From positions 1 through 64,000 of the forward strand of contig JAUHJS010000005.1 of assembly GCA_030412945.1 (NCBI GenBank): 64,000 bases of DNA, given 5' to 3'. Positions 20,632 to 30,178 of this stretch are shown here, in pieces. The notes under the pieces were generated by a model. That model was given only the letters and a program-made list of their open reading frames with translations, did no database searches and was not told the origin of the DNA. A program made the translations under genes and the position numbers. The stretch comes from Shiella aurantiaca. GTDB taxonomy: Bacteria > Bacteroidota > Bacteroidia > Cytophagales > Cyclobacteriaceae. Each line of letters starts with the position of its first letter. The stretch's first letter is position 1.

Positions 20632-21333
20632 ATGAAAAAGCACGTATTATTTATCTCGCTACTGTGCCTCTCTTCGTTTGGGGGCGCTCAGGGTTTGAAA
20701 TCTATTGTTTACGATACCGAAGTGGCTCCCAATCCTAATAGTTTTCAACCCTTACCTCTTCCTGAGCCTAATACCACAGGGCAGACCTATTTGCATGAGG
20801 AATGGTCGGTGGGCGACTTAACCGTACAAAGTGGAGTAATAAAACAGCTTCCCTTACGATTCGATGTATATAATAATCAAATTGAAATAAATACGGAAGA
20901 AGGAATTAAGGTTTGCCCAATAGAGCTAGTAAAAACAGTAAAATACACCACACCTGTTTTTGAAGAAGTTATTCTAGTGAACAGTAGCCAGATAGTGGCA
21001 AATAGTTCTTTTCAGAGAAACAAACTATTGAAAGTTGAATACTTGGGCGAATATTCTTTATTGAAAGGCTTTTCAACTCGTATTATTGAAGCGAGCTATC
21101 GTCCAGAGTTCGGTGCAGGCTCCAGAACTCATAGGATTGTTATCAATGAACAATACTATTTGCAAAATGAAAACAGGATTATTCCTCTGGAAAAAAGCTT
21201 TGAAGATAGCGAGGAGTTAAGGAAAGAGGAACAAGACTTGATTAAAAACTACAAGAAACAAAACAAAATACGAAGCAAAAACCAAGAATCGTTGATTGAA
21301 CTTATAGAGTTTTTAAATAATAAAGGGGCCTAA
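20632..21333 (+). CDS. Secreted protein of unknown function between the two susCD loci
   Basis: A 233-residue protein with a type I signal peptide (MKKHVLFISLLCLSSFGGAQ). The mature part has the repetitive proline-rich opening FQPLPLPEPN, a beta-rich middle and a lysine/glutamate-rich helical C-terminus (about 195-233). I do not recognise a family. It is the only plus-strand gene between two minus-strand susCD operons, divergent from the first and convergent with the second. A 15-base perfect terminator overlaps its stop. A candidate promoter, TTG at 20549 and CACCTTTG at 20575, differs from consensus by one base. Whether it works with the SusCD systems is unknown. Confidence 0.7.
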   Translation: MKKHVLFISLLCLSSFGGAQGLKSIVYDTEVAPNPNSFQPLPLPEPNTTGQTYLHEEWSVGDLTVQSGVIKQLPLRFDVYNNQIEINTEEGIKVCPIELVKTVKYTTPVFEEVILVNSSQIVANSSFQRNKLLKVEYLGEYSLLKGFSTRIIEASYRPEFGAGSRTHRIVINEQYYLQNENRIIPLEKSFEDSEELRKEEQDLIKNYKKQNKIRSKNQESLIELIEFLNNKGA

Positions 21334-21350
21334 AAGCCCCTTTATTATTT
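21315..21350. terminator. Bidirectional terminator between convergent genes
   Basis: A perfect 15-base stem (21315-21329 with 21336-21350) with a 6-base loop and AT-rich arms giving T-tracts on both strands. It serves the secreted-protein gene on the plus strand and the second susCD operon on the minus strand. Confidence 0.85.
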
Positions 21351-21370
21351 ATGTTATTACACGTAAAGAA

Positions 21371-22234
21371 TTATTCTTCAACCTGTAATGTAAGGGTAGC
21401 AGTACCCGAATCACCGTAGATGTTCTCCCAAGTGATTGTTAATGTGCCATCTGCATTAATTACACCATCGAAGGCAGAGTACGCAGCGGCAGCATTGTTA
21501 GCTGCTAAGAAAGAAGACACATCAGCTCCACACCATCCGATTCTTGCAGAAGGAACACCGTATCCCTGAGCTGTGTATAAGCCGAACGAGATATCAGAAA
21601 TCCTTACAGAGCCTGCGTGCTCAGCATAAAGTGAAGCTCCGGTTGTATTAATAACAATCGATACAGTAGACTCTAGGCCGCTATATGTACCATCGCCATT
21701 GTCGCCATCAAATGCCTCACTAGTATTTCCTGACATCACGGTGTTATAAGTACCCGCAAGGTTTTGAGAAGGAATACAAGCAACTGCACGTGTCGTAATA
21801 GAGCGAGCATTGGATATCTTTCCTTGTTTGTCCATTACAGTAACTGTGATGGTTTGAAACTCTGTAGCATCTTCATCCTCTGCTGCAGGGGCAGTATATT
21901 GGATATTCAGTGTTCCAGAAGTGTTTCCACGGAACGCATCAATATCTGACGATACCGAACCTATCTCTTCAGATAGGGAAATAAAAACAGAATCAACACC
22001 AGCTGGTGAATCAGGGATATTAATGGCAATATCCATTGTTCCGCCAAATTCAGTATAATGAATTAAGGTATTGTTCGCTCTTAGGGAAGCAACATTGTTT
22101 GCGTCAGCCACATTCAAATAAATGTAAGGACCGTCCAATAATGGCTCAGGATTTGCATCCTGATAATCATCCACCTTACAAGCCACTGTAGACAATAGCA
22201 CTAAAGCAGTGATAAATAGATTTATTTTTTTCAT
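21371..22234 (-). CDS. SusCD-associated lipoprotein, no recognised family
   Basis: A 287-residue predicted lipoprotein from ATG 22234; an in-frame TTG nine bases upstream was not chosen. The signal peptide ends LLSTVACKVDDY. The first part of the mature protein looks like a beta-sandwich (about 45-140). A second domain starts at CIPSQNLAGTY (about 150) and ends with the strand-rich TLTLQVEE. The same two-part plan is shared with the neighbour gene and with 14979-15800. It is the last gene of the second susCD operon. No enzymatic motif is visible. Probable surface ligand-binding component, by position only. Confidence 0.75.
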   Translation of the reverse strand: MKKINLFITALVLLSTVACKVDDYQDANPEPLLDGPYIYLNVADANNVASLRANNTLIHYTEFGGTMDIAINIPDSPAGVDSVFISLSEEIGSVSSDIDAFRGNTSGTLNIQYTAPAAEDEDATEFQTITVTVMDKQGKISNARSITTRAVACIPSQNLAGTYNTVMSGNTSEAFDGDNGDGTYSGLESTVSIVINTTGASLYAEHAGSVRISDISFGLYTAQGYGVPSARIGWCGADVSSFLAANNAAAAYSAFDGVINADGTLTITWENIYGDSGTATLTLQVEE

Positions 22235-22266
22235 TTTCTTCAAATTTTAGTTAAAACCTAATGGTA

Positions 22267-23205
22267 TTACTGCTTAGTCAAACGTAGCGTAAGTGGCTCA
22301 TTTTGTGGAAGACCACAAGCTGGATCTACGTTGTCTAAGATTTCAATAATAATCTCGCTATCATCTGCTGGATCGTACTGAAAAGTAGCATCTGGATCAC
22401 TTACCCAAGCGATTGATGGACCACCGCAGCTCAATCCTGAACTTGTTTTAGGAACCGAAACTGCACCGCAAAGCAAGGTAAATCCAAAAGCACGCGAATC
22501 AAAAGTTAGATAAGTACCTAGGAATCTACGAGCAATTGGATTGGTAGCAGTAAGCGTTACGTTTGCCGCAGTCCAACGGTCTTCAAAGCCGAAGAAAGGA
22601 TCACTAGGGCCGGCAATTTGCTCCAAAGCATAAGTACCTGTAAATGCCGCCTGTAGCGGACAACCTACAATGGCATTAAAACGCGTGGTGAAACTTGCCG
22701 TGCCAGCCGCTGGATCAAAACCTGGGTCAATATTGACAAAACCAGGAACAGACTCGTCAGGATACACAGTACCATCAGCCATGGTAGTATAGTTCAAAAA
22801 CACGAACTGATCACCACCGGCTAAATCGTCTACAGTAATTCCTAATGCAGAGGTTACGTCTGCAGAGGTAATTTCCTCATTTCTTATTGCACCTTTAGCT
22901 GCGTTAAAATCAGCTTGAGTATAGGTTTTGATAAGAATAGGATCAGATGCAGTACCAACAGCAGGCGTGTAAACAAAATAAATGTTAACCTCATCCAAAT
23001 TAGAGTTTTCAGAGAAAACATCATATTTCAGACGTGCATTGGCAATATCCGAGAAATCGAAGTAAGAGAAATCAGGATCAACCTGAATTCTTACGTTAGC
23101 AGCTTCCTTGAAGTCAGGGAACCTAACTTCCTCCTCATTTCTACAAGAGAAAAGAGCCACAGAAAGTGCCGTTAAGCTTAAAATATAGTTAGTTATCTTT
23201 TTCAT
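22267..23205 (-). CDS. SusCD-associated lipoprotein, no recognised family
   Basis: A 312-residue predicted lipoprotein with lipobox ALFSCRNEEE. The acidic residues just after the Cys resemble surface-export signals described for Bacteroidota lipoproteins. A second domain begins at CPLQAAFTGTY (about 195) and holds two further Cys-containing segments (LLCGAVSVP, LSCGGPS) near the C-terminus, so a disulfide is possible. It lies between susD and the last lipoprotein, with gaps of 11 and 32 bases. I do not recognise a family. Its role is inferred from context as part of an outer-membrane uptake complex. Confidence 0.75.
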   Translation of the reverse strand: MKKITNYILSLTALSVALFSCRNEEEVRFPDFKEAANVRIQVDPDFSYFDFSDIANARLKYDVFSENSNLDEVNIYFVYTPAVGTASDPILIKTYTQADFNAAKGAIRNEEITSADVTSALGITVDDLAGGDQFVFLNYTTMADGTVYPDESVPGFVNIDPGFDPAAGTASFTTRFNAIVGCPLQAAFTGTYALEQIAGPSDPFFGFEDRWTAANVTLTATNPIARRFLGTYLTFDSRAFGFTLLCGAVSVPKTSSGLSCGGPSIAWVSDPDATFQYDPADDSEIIIEILDNVDPACGLPQNEPLTLRLTKQ

Positions 23206-23216
23206 GGTTTTACGGA

Positions 23217-24836
23217 TTAATTATCCCAGAATACTTTTGCTGAATAGATATTTTTCTGTGACGGAGCATTAGAATTCAAATCCAATTCACGTTGTGGGTA
23301 AGGGAAACTTTGGATAAAGTCGCGAGAACGAACTGTTACCGCAAGGTTGTCAGTATTACCATCGTGAAGAATCGGATAGCCTGTTCTTCTCCAATCATTA
23401 TATATGTCAGAAGCATTACCGAAGCTTGCAATCCACTTTTGAGTCATAATTACTTGTAATCTTTCAGTAGCATTACCTCCGTTAAACACACCCATTACGT
23501 TGGTTACGTAGTTGTTAATAGCAGCAGCACTAATTAAAGGCGCACCTGCATCAGCAGCTACTTCGTTTACTTTGGCAAATGATGCACGGATGGCGGCTTC
23601 AGTAGCGGCAGCCTCATCACCGGCAATTACACCCGCATTAATCAACTCAGCTTCGATATACAATCTATCAAAGTAAGTTAAGATTCTGTGTGGTGTGTTA
23701 CCTACCCCATTGAAGTTGGCAGTGGCTCCATCACCCGCATCAAATCGACCACCACATGGGTAAAGACCTACTACTGTTTGAGAAGAAGCTTGATCAAAAC
23801 CTTCGTTAGGGTCAATGTTGAAGCTGAATTGATAAATTGACAAGAAACCGGTAGCGTTGTTGAAATACGCAGTAGGGTTTTCAGGCTCTTCACCGGCAGC
23901 CACATTGATTTGGTTGTAGAAATAATACGGTACCCGAGGGTCACTTGTTGGGAAAATATTTCCGTTGTGTCCGAATGTATTTTGGTTAGTCATTACTTCA
24001 TAGAAATAAGGACTAATATACGAGTGAGTACCAGGGGCATATTCTGATGCATAGGTAGGGTTACGATCATCAGGAGCTTGTGATGTACCATACTGCATTT
24101 GGAAATCTTCTGCAGGAGAACTAATCAAATCACCTTCTTGAATCAATGCATTGACCTCAGCTGATACATCCTCAACCAAACGAATTTGATTGTACAGTTT
24201 AAGCTTTAAGGTTTTTGCAAATTTTCTCCAGTTAGCTCTGTTTCCACCATAGAACAAATCATCATTACCAGGAGAAAGAACACTCGTAGCAGCCAAATCA
24301 GCAATACCAGCATCAATTAGAGCAAACACTTCATTGTAAATGGCTGCACCTCCGGCAAATTGAGGGCTTGAGTTTATAGCACCCAAGTTGGCGGTTTCAA
24401 ATGGAACTGATCCATAATAATCCACCAAAATGCTATAAATATAGCCCTTCAAAATCTTGGCAATACCTACGTAATGCAAATCACCATCCGCGGTACCTTT
24501 TTCAATAATCACATTGATATCAGTAAGTGCGTCAAGATAAAGGCTATTCCATACACTGTTTGGTGTAAATGCAGAAGGAAGCATGATGTAATCATTAAGG
24601 TTTCCCCTTGTTACCAAATGGTGCATCATAAACGCTGTGGAAGAAGAAGTTCCATTGGCGATAGATGTTGAATTTGCTACACTTAGCTCAACAGCTGGAA
24701 GCAATTGTCTAACAGGCACATCAGTAGGGTTATTAGGATCTGTATTGATATCCAAAAAGTCCTTCTCACAGCTACTCATGGTAAGTGCTGAGATACCCAA
24801 ACCGGCAGTTAATATATATTTAGTTATTTTTTTCAT
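23217..24836 (-). CDS. SusD/RagB-family outer-membrane lipoprotein
   Basis: A 539-residue SusD-like lipoprotein counted from ATG 24836; an open frame extends 75 bases further upstream into susC, but the signal peptide begins only here. The lipobox is LTMSSCEKDFLD, and the family signature INTDPNNPT follows directly. It is about 50 residues longer than the SusD at 15813, with the extra length in the middle. It starts 17 bases after the susC stop. The SusD would bind the substrate at the cell surface and close over the SusC barrel. Substrate unknown, since no degradative enzyme is in the operon. Confidence 0.92.
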   Translation of the reverse strand: MKKITKYILTAGLGISALTMSSCEKDFLDINTDPNNPTDVPVRQLLPAVELSVANSTSIANGTSSSTAFMMHHLVTRGNLNDYIMLPSAFTPNSVWNSLYLDALTDINVIIEKGTADGDLHYVGIAKILKGYIYSILVDYYGSVPFETANLGAINSSPQFAGGAAIYNEVFALIDAGIADLAATSVLSPGNDDLFYGGNRANWRKFAKTLKLKLYNQIRLVEDVSAEVNALIQEGDLISSPAEDFQMQYGTSQAPDDRNPTYASEYAPGTHSYISPYFYEVMTNQNTFGHNGNIFPTSDPRVPYYFYNQINVAAGEEPENPTAYFNNATGFLSIYQFSFNIDPNEGFDQASSQTVVGLYPCGGRFDAGDGATANFNGVGNTPHRILTYFDRLYIEAELINAGVIAGDEAAATEAAIRASFAKVNEVAADAGAPLISAAAINNYVTNVMGVFNGGNATERLQVIMTQKWIASFGNASDIYNDWRRTGYPILHDGNTDNLAVTVRSRDFIQSFPYPQRELDLNSNAPSQKNIYSAKVFWDN

Positions 24837-24853
24837 TATTGAAAAGTTTAGGA

Positions 24854-27800
24854 TTAGAACGTAATTCTTAAACTCACACCGTATCTTCTGGTACTTGGGG
24901 TTGCTGCCCATTCAATACCTTGAGTATTAGAGTTACCAAACTGGTTGATCTCTGGGTCAAAATTAGAATACTCAGGCAAGTTAGGCGCATTGAACCAAAG
25001 GTTACGTCCGATAAACGAGATAGAAGCTGACCCAAATGGAGTTTTATCCATTAATGATTGTGGCAATTGATAGCCTAGGGTTACCTCTCTTAAACGAATA
25101 GTGGTAGCATCCCATACGGCAAACTCGTCCAATCCGTTGATTGCAAAGGTGTTACCAAACCACAAAGCGTTTTCCTCTATCATGGTTGTGTTTTCAATCT
25201 TTTCACCTTCTTCTGTACGGATAGGATCAAGCGTTACAGGATCGCCATACACACCAGGAATTACCTTATTAATTTCTCTGTTTTCGGTAAACTTGGTTAC
25301 CCCTCTACCCAATTGTGTAGAAACTGTGTTTGAGTAAATATCTCCACCTTGTTTCCAATCCAATACTACGTTCAAAGAGATACCTTTGAACGATAGACGA
25401 TTGGTCAAACCTACAATGAAGTCAGGGTTAGGGTTACCAATGATAGCAGGCTCCAATGATGTTAGAAGTTGACCATTTGAAGGGTCAATCAACAAATTGC
25501 CTTCGTCATCTCTGGCAGCAACTGTACCTTGAATCAAACCATATTCTTGGCCAGGAATGTGTACAGAAATAATTCCATAACCACCACCTAGCGTAATTTG
25601 ATCAATACCTTCAGCAAGAGATTCGATTACGTTTCTGTTGTGAGTGTATGTACCGAAAATATTCCAAGTGAAACCATTGTCCAACTGAACTGGAGTCACA
25701 TCTAAGCTAATTTCAATACCTGTGTTAGAGATTTCACCAAAGTTTGTTAGCAAACTAGAAAAACCTGTTGTGGCTGGTAAAGAAACGAAACCGATTTGGT
25801 TACCTGATTTACGCTGATAAACAGTGATACTAGATTTAACTTTGTTCTTCAACAAAGCTACATCAATACCCGCCTCTACTTCGCGTGTTTGCTCTGGCAA
25901 CAAATTAGGATCGCGAGCGATATTGCTTAATGAAGCACCAGGAACTCCTAAGAAAGGCAAAGCCCCGGTAGCGTTTTGTAAATCGCCATTAATATTGAAT
26001 ACAGGGTTCAATTGGTACGGATCGGTATCAGAACCTACTTGAGACCAACCACCGCGCACTTTCAAACTTGAAAGAAGATCAGAAGAAATTCCTAAAGCAT
26101 CAGATAATACTACCGAACCAGTGATAGCTGGATAGAAGAAGCTGTTACCACCTTGAGGCAGGGTTGATGACCAGTCGTTACGAGCGGCTACGTTCAAGAA
26201 AGCCCAATCGTTATAGCCCAAAGTAGCCTCACCAAATACACCATAGAGACGTCTCTGAGTATAGTCACCACCAAATGGAGTAACATCATTGGTATTATCG
26301 ATATCATCGATATCGAAAGTTACATATCCTAAACCTTGGAAGGCTTGACGCTTAGAAGTACGCTGGTTTACGTTATGACCCAAAGTAGCGCTCAGTGAGA
26401 AGGTTTCTCCAATATTTGGCTTCAATGATACTAAGAAGGTAGATTCAATTTCTTCCCAGTTGAAATAATCTTCTACCACGCGACCTACTCCAGGGTTGCT
26501 AGAAGGACCTGTAGAGCCAGGACGAATAAAATCTACGTTGTTTTGGGTATAGGCATTGATACCAATTTTGTAGTTCAGATTGATCCACTCCAATACATCA
26601 TATCCTAAGTCTAATGATGCTACCGAACGATTGACTGAAGAAGTTGCTCCAGCATTCTCGTAAGACCATAGAGGGTTATCTGCTTGACCACGAGCTACCA
26701 TGAATTCAGAACCATTGTCTACTGGGTTTTGGAAAGGTTGTCCATGAATATCCCAGTTACGTCCTAAGAAAAGCGCTCTAGCAAAGGCAGAGCTGTTGTT
26801 ACTTCCCGATAGACCTACCCCGCTTTGAACCGCTCTTTGGAAGCTTTTTGTGTACGCAAGGTTACCACCTACTGAAAACTTATTGTCTAGCTGGGTTCTA
26901 CCACCCACGCTGATGTTGGTTCTTTCGAAAGAAGTATTAGGAACATATCCTTCGTTATTTGAACGCGAAGCGGTTACAGCTAGATTTGACTTGGCGTTTC
27001 CTCCTTGAACAGTAACTGTATTCTCAAACAAAGAACCTGTTTGGAAAAGATCCTTTACGTTGTTAGGATAGGCTCTATAAGGCACTCTTGTTCCCCAGTA
27101 TGGTTCCATACCTGGACGACCATTATACCAGTGATTGATTGAGTCAAGGTTAGCATAGGGTTTTGTTCCTATAAAAGGAGCACCCCAAGATCCGTTAGCT
27201 TGTGCATATTGGAAGTTGGTTCCTGTACCATAGGTATTTTGAAGCTCAGGAAGGTTAGCAATTTCTTCCATAGTATACGTCATACCATAGGTAACTTCAA
27301 GTCCTTTTTTGGAAGCAGTTGTACTACCGGTTTTAGTTGTGATAACAAGCACACCGTTAGCAGCTCTAGTTCCGTAAAGAGCAGCAGCGGCAGCACCTTT
27401 CAAAATGTTTACCGACTCGATGTTGTTTGGATCCAAGTCCAAAAGACGGTTACCACCTGCTGAACCATCCACCAAACCACCGAAGGTACTATTGGTGTTG
27501 TTGTTGTAAGGGATACCATCTACTACAACTAGTGGCTGGTTGTTACCAAGTAGCGATGAGTTACCACGGATAGTAATACGAGTTGCACTACCTGGGGCAC
27601 CACCTGAACCACCGATGTTAACCCCCGGCACTTTACCTTGTAAAGCTCTCAAAGGATCGGGTTCAGAAACTTGTTGGATTTTGTCAGAACTTACTCTTTC
27701 TACAGCATATCCAAGTGCCTTAGCTTCTCTTTGGATACCTACTGCGGTTACAACTACCTCTGATAGCTGCTTTACATCCTGTTCCATAGACAGGTCAATT

Positions 27801-28066
27801 ACCGACCTGCTTCCTACCGCTACTTCCTGTGCGGCCAAGCCTACTGCACTGAATTGCAATACAGCGCCATCTGGAACAGACAACTTAAATTTACCATCGA
27901 TGTCGGTTACTGTACCGGTCGTGGTTCCTTTAATGATAACATTGACACCGGGAAGTCCGGAGCCATCCTCAGCGGATGTAACAGTACCTGTTACAGTCCT
28001 TTCCTGAGCCCACGCTACGCTCGAAATAAGCAATAGCATGACGAGATTCAGTAGAATTCTCTTCAT
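24854..28066 (-). CDS. SusC/RagA-family TonB-dependent outer-membrane transporter
   Basis: A 1070-residue transporter with signal peptide (ending SSVAWAQ), carboxypeptidase-regulatory-like domain (about 23-100), TonB-box-like SEVVVTAVG (about 103-111), plug (about 125-240, with the VNILKGAAAAALYGTRAANGVLVITTK signature and RGNSSLLGNNQPLVVVDG) and barrel ending in a C-terminal phenylalanine. No STN domain is present. The first 110 residues are strongly alike to those of the SusC at 17286, while the plug and barrel are much more different, as expected if substrate-facing parts diverged faster. It is the first gene of susC-susD-lipoprotein-lipoprotein. A near-match -7 box (TACTTTG) lies about 65 bases upstream and is not called. 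Confidence 0.94.
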   Translation of the reverse strand: MKRILLNLVMLLLISSVAWAQERTVTGTVTSAEDGSGLPGVNVIIKGTTTGTVTDIDGKFKLSVPDGAVLQFSAVGLAAQEVAVGSRSVIDLSMEQDVKQLSEVVVTAVGIQREAKALGYAVERVSSDKIQQVSEPDPLRALQGKVPGVNIGGSGGAPGSATRITIRGNSSLLGNNQPLVVVDGIPYNNNTNSTFGGLVDGSAGGNRLLDLDPNNIESVNILKGAAAAALYGTRAANGVLVITTKTGSTTASKKGLEVTYGMTYTMEEIANLPELQNTYGTGTNFQYAQANGSWGAPFIGTKPYANLDSINHWYNGRPGMEPYWGTRVPYRAYPNNVKDLFQTGSLFENTVTVQGGNAKSNLAVTASRSNNEGYVPNTSFERTNISVGGRTQLDNKFSVGGNLAYTKSFQRAVQSGVGLSGSNNSSAFARALFLGRNWDIHGQPFQNPVDNGSEFMVARGQADNPLWSYENAGATSSVNRSVASLDLGYDVLEWINLNYKIGINAYTQNNVDFIRPGSTGPSSNPGVGRVVEDYFNWEEIESTFLVSLKPNIGETFSLSATLGHNVNQRTSKRQAFQGLGYVTFDIDDIDNTNDVTPFGGDYTQRRLYGVFGEATLGYNDWAFLNVAARNDWSSTLPQGGNSFFYPAITGSVVLSDALGISSDLLSSLKVRGGWSQVGSDTDPYQLNPVFNINGDLQNATGALPFLGVPGASLSNIARDPNLLPEQTREVEAGIDVALLKNKVKSSITVYQRKSGNQIGFVSLPATTGFSSLLTNFGEISNTGIEISLDVTPVQLDNGFTWNIFGTYTHNRNVIESLAEGIDQITLGGGYGIISVHIPGQEYGLIQGTVAARDDEGNLLIDPSNGQLLTSLEPAIIGNPNPDFIVGLTNRLSFKGISLNVVLDWKQGGDIYSNTVSTQLGRGVTKFTENREINKVIPGVYGDPVTLDPIRTEEGEKIENTTMIEENALWFGNTFAINGLDEFAVWDATTIRLREVTLGYQLPQSLMDKTPFGSASISFIGRNLWFNAPNLPEYSNFDPEINQFGNSNTQGIEWAATPSTRRYGVSLRITF

Positions 28067-28269
28067 AAAACTAAGTTTAGGTTAAAAGATGGTTAAACAT
28101 TTTGTGATAAAAATAATCCAGTTTTCAATACAAAGTAAATTTCCGACATCTTTTTTCGTATAAAATAGCGCCTGACGAAACATTATTGCACTTATCCAAC
28201 TACGGATTATATTTAATATGTAGACTAACCACTTAGCCCCTATTTTGTTTTGTTAAAATCAACAAATAC

Positions 28270-30174
28270 TTACTTTATCAAAAATTCTATCCTTCGGTTG
28301 AAGGCGCGATTGGCAGAAGAATCGTTGGGCTTTAAGGGAAATGACTCCCCTAATCCACTGGGGCGCATGCGGGCTTTTTCTATGCCCAGATTGAAAAGGT
28401 ATTGGTAAACAGATTGGGCTCTTTTCTCTGATAAGTCTTGGTTGTAGGGTTTCTCGCCTACATCATCGGTATGGCCGATTATTTCAATAGCTATGCTGGG
28501 ATTGGCCTGTAGCCAGTCGAACATACGCTGAAGCTCAGAGTAAGATTCGGGCAGGAGGGCAAACTCATTGCTGGCAAAATAAATATTATGTAGTTGAATA
28601 GATTTCCCTTTTTCTAAGGGGCTTAACGTAAAATTTTCTTGTACTGTGCGTTCATCACCTACGATTTCCATAGTACGGCTTTGGGGCATATACCCCGGAT
28701 GCTCCACATATAAGCCGAAAGATTGCCGAGCGGCCAGAGTGATTAAATAACGTCCATTGACCCTATCGGCAAAGGTTTGAAACAAAATGCTGTCAGTTTT
28801 CAAATCGTACAACTCTACTTTGGCCCCTAAGTAGTTGCCTGATTGTTCATCCGTAACGATACCTTGTACAACTCTCACATCGTTGAGCGGCACTATGGGC
28901 TCGGCAAAGGCCGCCTCCTTCAAATAACTGAATGGAACTCCGTTCCGCTTTTGATCATCACTAAAATACGCTTTCTTGCCATCAGTAGCGAAGATAAAAC
29001 CCATCTGGTCGTTGTGATCATTTAGTGGGTAGCCAAGATTCTTGGGCGCTCCAAACTGTCCATTTTCCAAAATTTGGGAATAAAACACGTCATAGCCCCC
29101 CATGCCTATGTAGCCATTTGAGGAGAAAAACAGCGTTTTCTGATCAAAGTGAAAGTACGGTGAAAGCTCATCGCGGGTGGTATTGATAGAAGGGCCCGCG
29201 TTTTTGGCAAGTGTCCACTCTCCTTGTGCATTCCGGGTACTCATCCAGATGTCGGTCTTACCCTTTCCTCCGGGCCGATCCGAAGCCCAAAACAAAACCC
29301 TACCATCGGCTGAAAGGCTGGGCTGCGATTCCCAACTGCGGGTATTTACATTAGGACCCAAATTCTTTGGTTCACTCCACTCCTCGCCTTCTTTATAGCT
29401 AATGTACAAATCACAGCCCCCTACACTTTGTCTTCCGGCACAAGAGGTAATAATCAGCGTCCGTCCATCGGCAGAAATGGTGCACGTGCCCTCATTGTAA
29501 GGTGTATTGATAGCTTTACTTATGGGCTGTGGAGCCGACCAGCCTTCAGGTGTTTTATTAGTGATGAAGATATTTTCATCGGAATTCCGATCAGAAGTGT
29601 AGCGAGCGGTAAAAATCAAGGAATGCATGTCGGCCGTAATCACCGGAAAATATTGCAACTGCCACTGATTAAGTGGATCGTTCAAAGGCTTGATTTCTAC
29701 CGTAGCAGGCTGGTTTTTAGCTTGAATGGCGAAGGCCACACAGGCTTGTAGAAATTCGGCATCCTCGAGTAGCTGTTTCTTAGTAATCGGGAAATTGAGC
29801 AATACGCTCAGGTGTGTTTGCGCCTTTTCATACTCGCCTTGTGAGAAATACCAATTGGCCAAGGTAAAATACGCCACATCATTGCGTGTATCGGTCGGCT
29901 GGATGGCCACGGCCTTCTCAAAATAGAGAATGGCTTTTTCATTATCCAGAAGCATCTTGTACAAAGACGCCAAGCGCATATTGGCCTCCCAGAAATCGGG
30001 CTGTTTCTCCAAAGCCTCTTTCAAGACTTTCTCGGCCTCAAAAAACTTACGCTGATTAATCAGTGCCCCAGCTTCATTATAGAGCTTTTCTGCCTTAGCG
30101 CTTATCTTTTGAGCATGCGCAGAAGAAATAAAAAATAGAATGATGGTAAAAAATAGGGGCAAAAAACGATTCAT
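28270..30174 (-). CDS. PorE-like protein: TPR, beta-propeller, CRD-like and OmpA domains
   Basis: A 634-residue periplasmic or outer-membrane-associated protein. Domains in order: signal peptide (1-21, ending SSAHAQ), TPR repeats (about 25-165), a WD40-like/PD40 beta-propeller (about 170-420, repeats such as PSLSADGRVLFWASDRPGG), a carboxypeptidase-regulatory-like domain (about 430-510), and a C-terminal OmpA peptidoglycan-binding domain (about 520-634, IEIIGHTDDVGEKPYNQDLSEKRA). This exact order is that of PorE, a T9SS component of Porphyromonas that binds peptidoglycan. PorE is a lipoprotein, whereas this one has a plain signal peptide with no lipobox, so it may be a paralogue of similar build. 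It is the last gene of lepA-folD-queE-porE-like, 4 bases after queE. Confidence 0.85.
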   Translation of the reverse strand: MNRFLPLFFTIILFFISSAHAQKISAKAEKLYNEAGALINQRKFFEAEKVLKEALEKQPDFWEANMRLASLYKMLLDNEKAILYFEKAVAIQPTDTRNDVAYFTLANWYFSQGEYEKAQTHLSVLLNFPITKKQLLEDAEFLQACVAFAIQAKNQPATVEIKPLNDPLNQWQLQYFPVITADMHSLIFTARYTSDRNSDENIFITNKTPEGWSAPQPISKAINTPYNEGTCTISADGRTLIITSCAGRQSVGGCDLYISYKEGEEWSEPKNLGPNVNTRSWESQPSLSADGRVLFWASDRPGGKGKTDIWMSTRNAQGEWTLAKNAGPSINTTRDELSPYFHFDQKTLFFSSNGYIGMGGYDVFYSQILENGQFGAPKNLGYPLNDHNDQMGFIFATDGKKAYFSDDQKRNGVPFSYLKEAAFAEPIVPLNDVRVVQGIVTDEQSGNYLGAKVELYDLKTDSILFQTFADRVNGRYLITLAARQSFGLYVEHPGYMPQSRTMEIVGDERTVQENFTLSPLEKGKSIQLHNIYFASNEFALLPESYSELQRMFDWLQANPSIAIEIIGHTDDVGEKPYNQDLSEKRAQSVYQYLFNLGIEKARMRPSGLGESFPLKPNDSSANRAFNRRIEFLIK

Positions 30175-30178
30175 GAGC

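Noticed and set aside
28131-28137. TACTTTG as promoter of the second susCD operon
   Set aside because: One base short of the TAnnTTTG spacing and no TTG partner.
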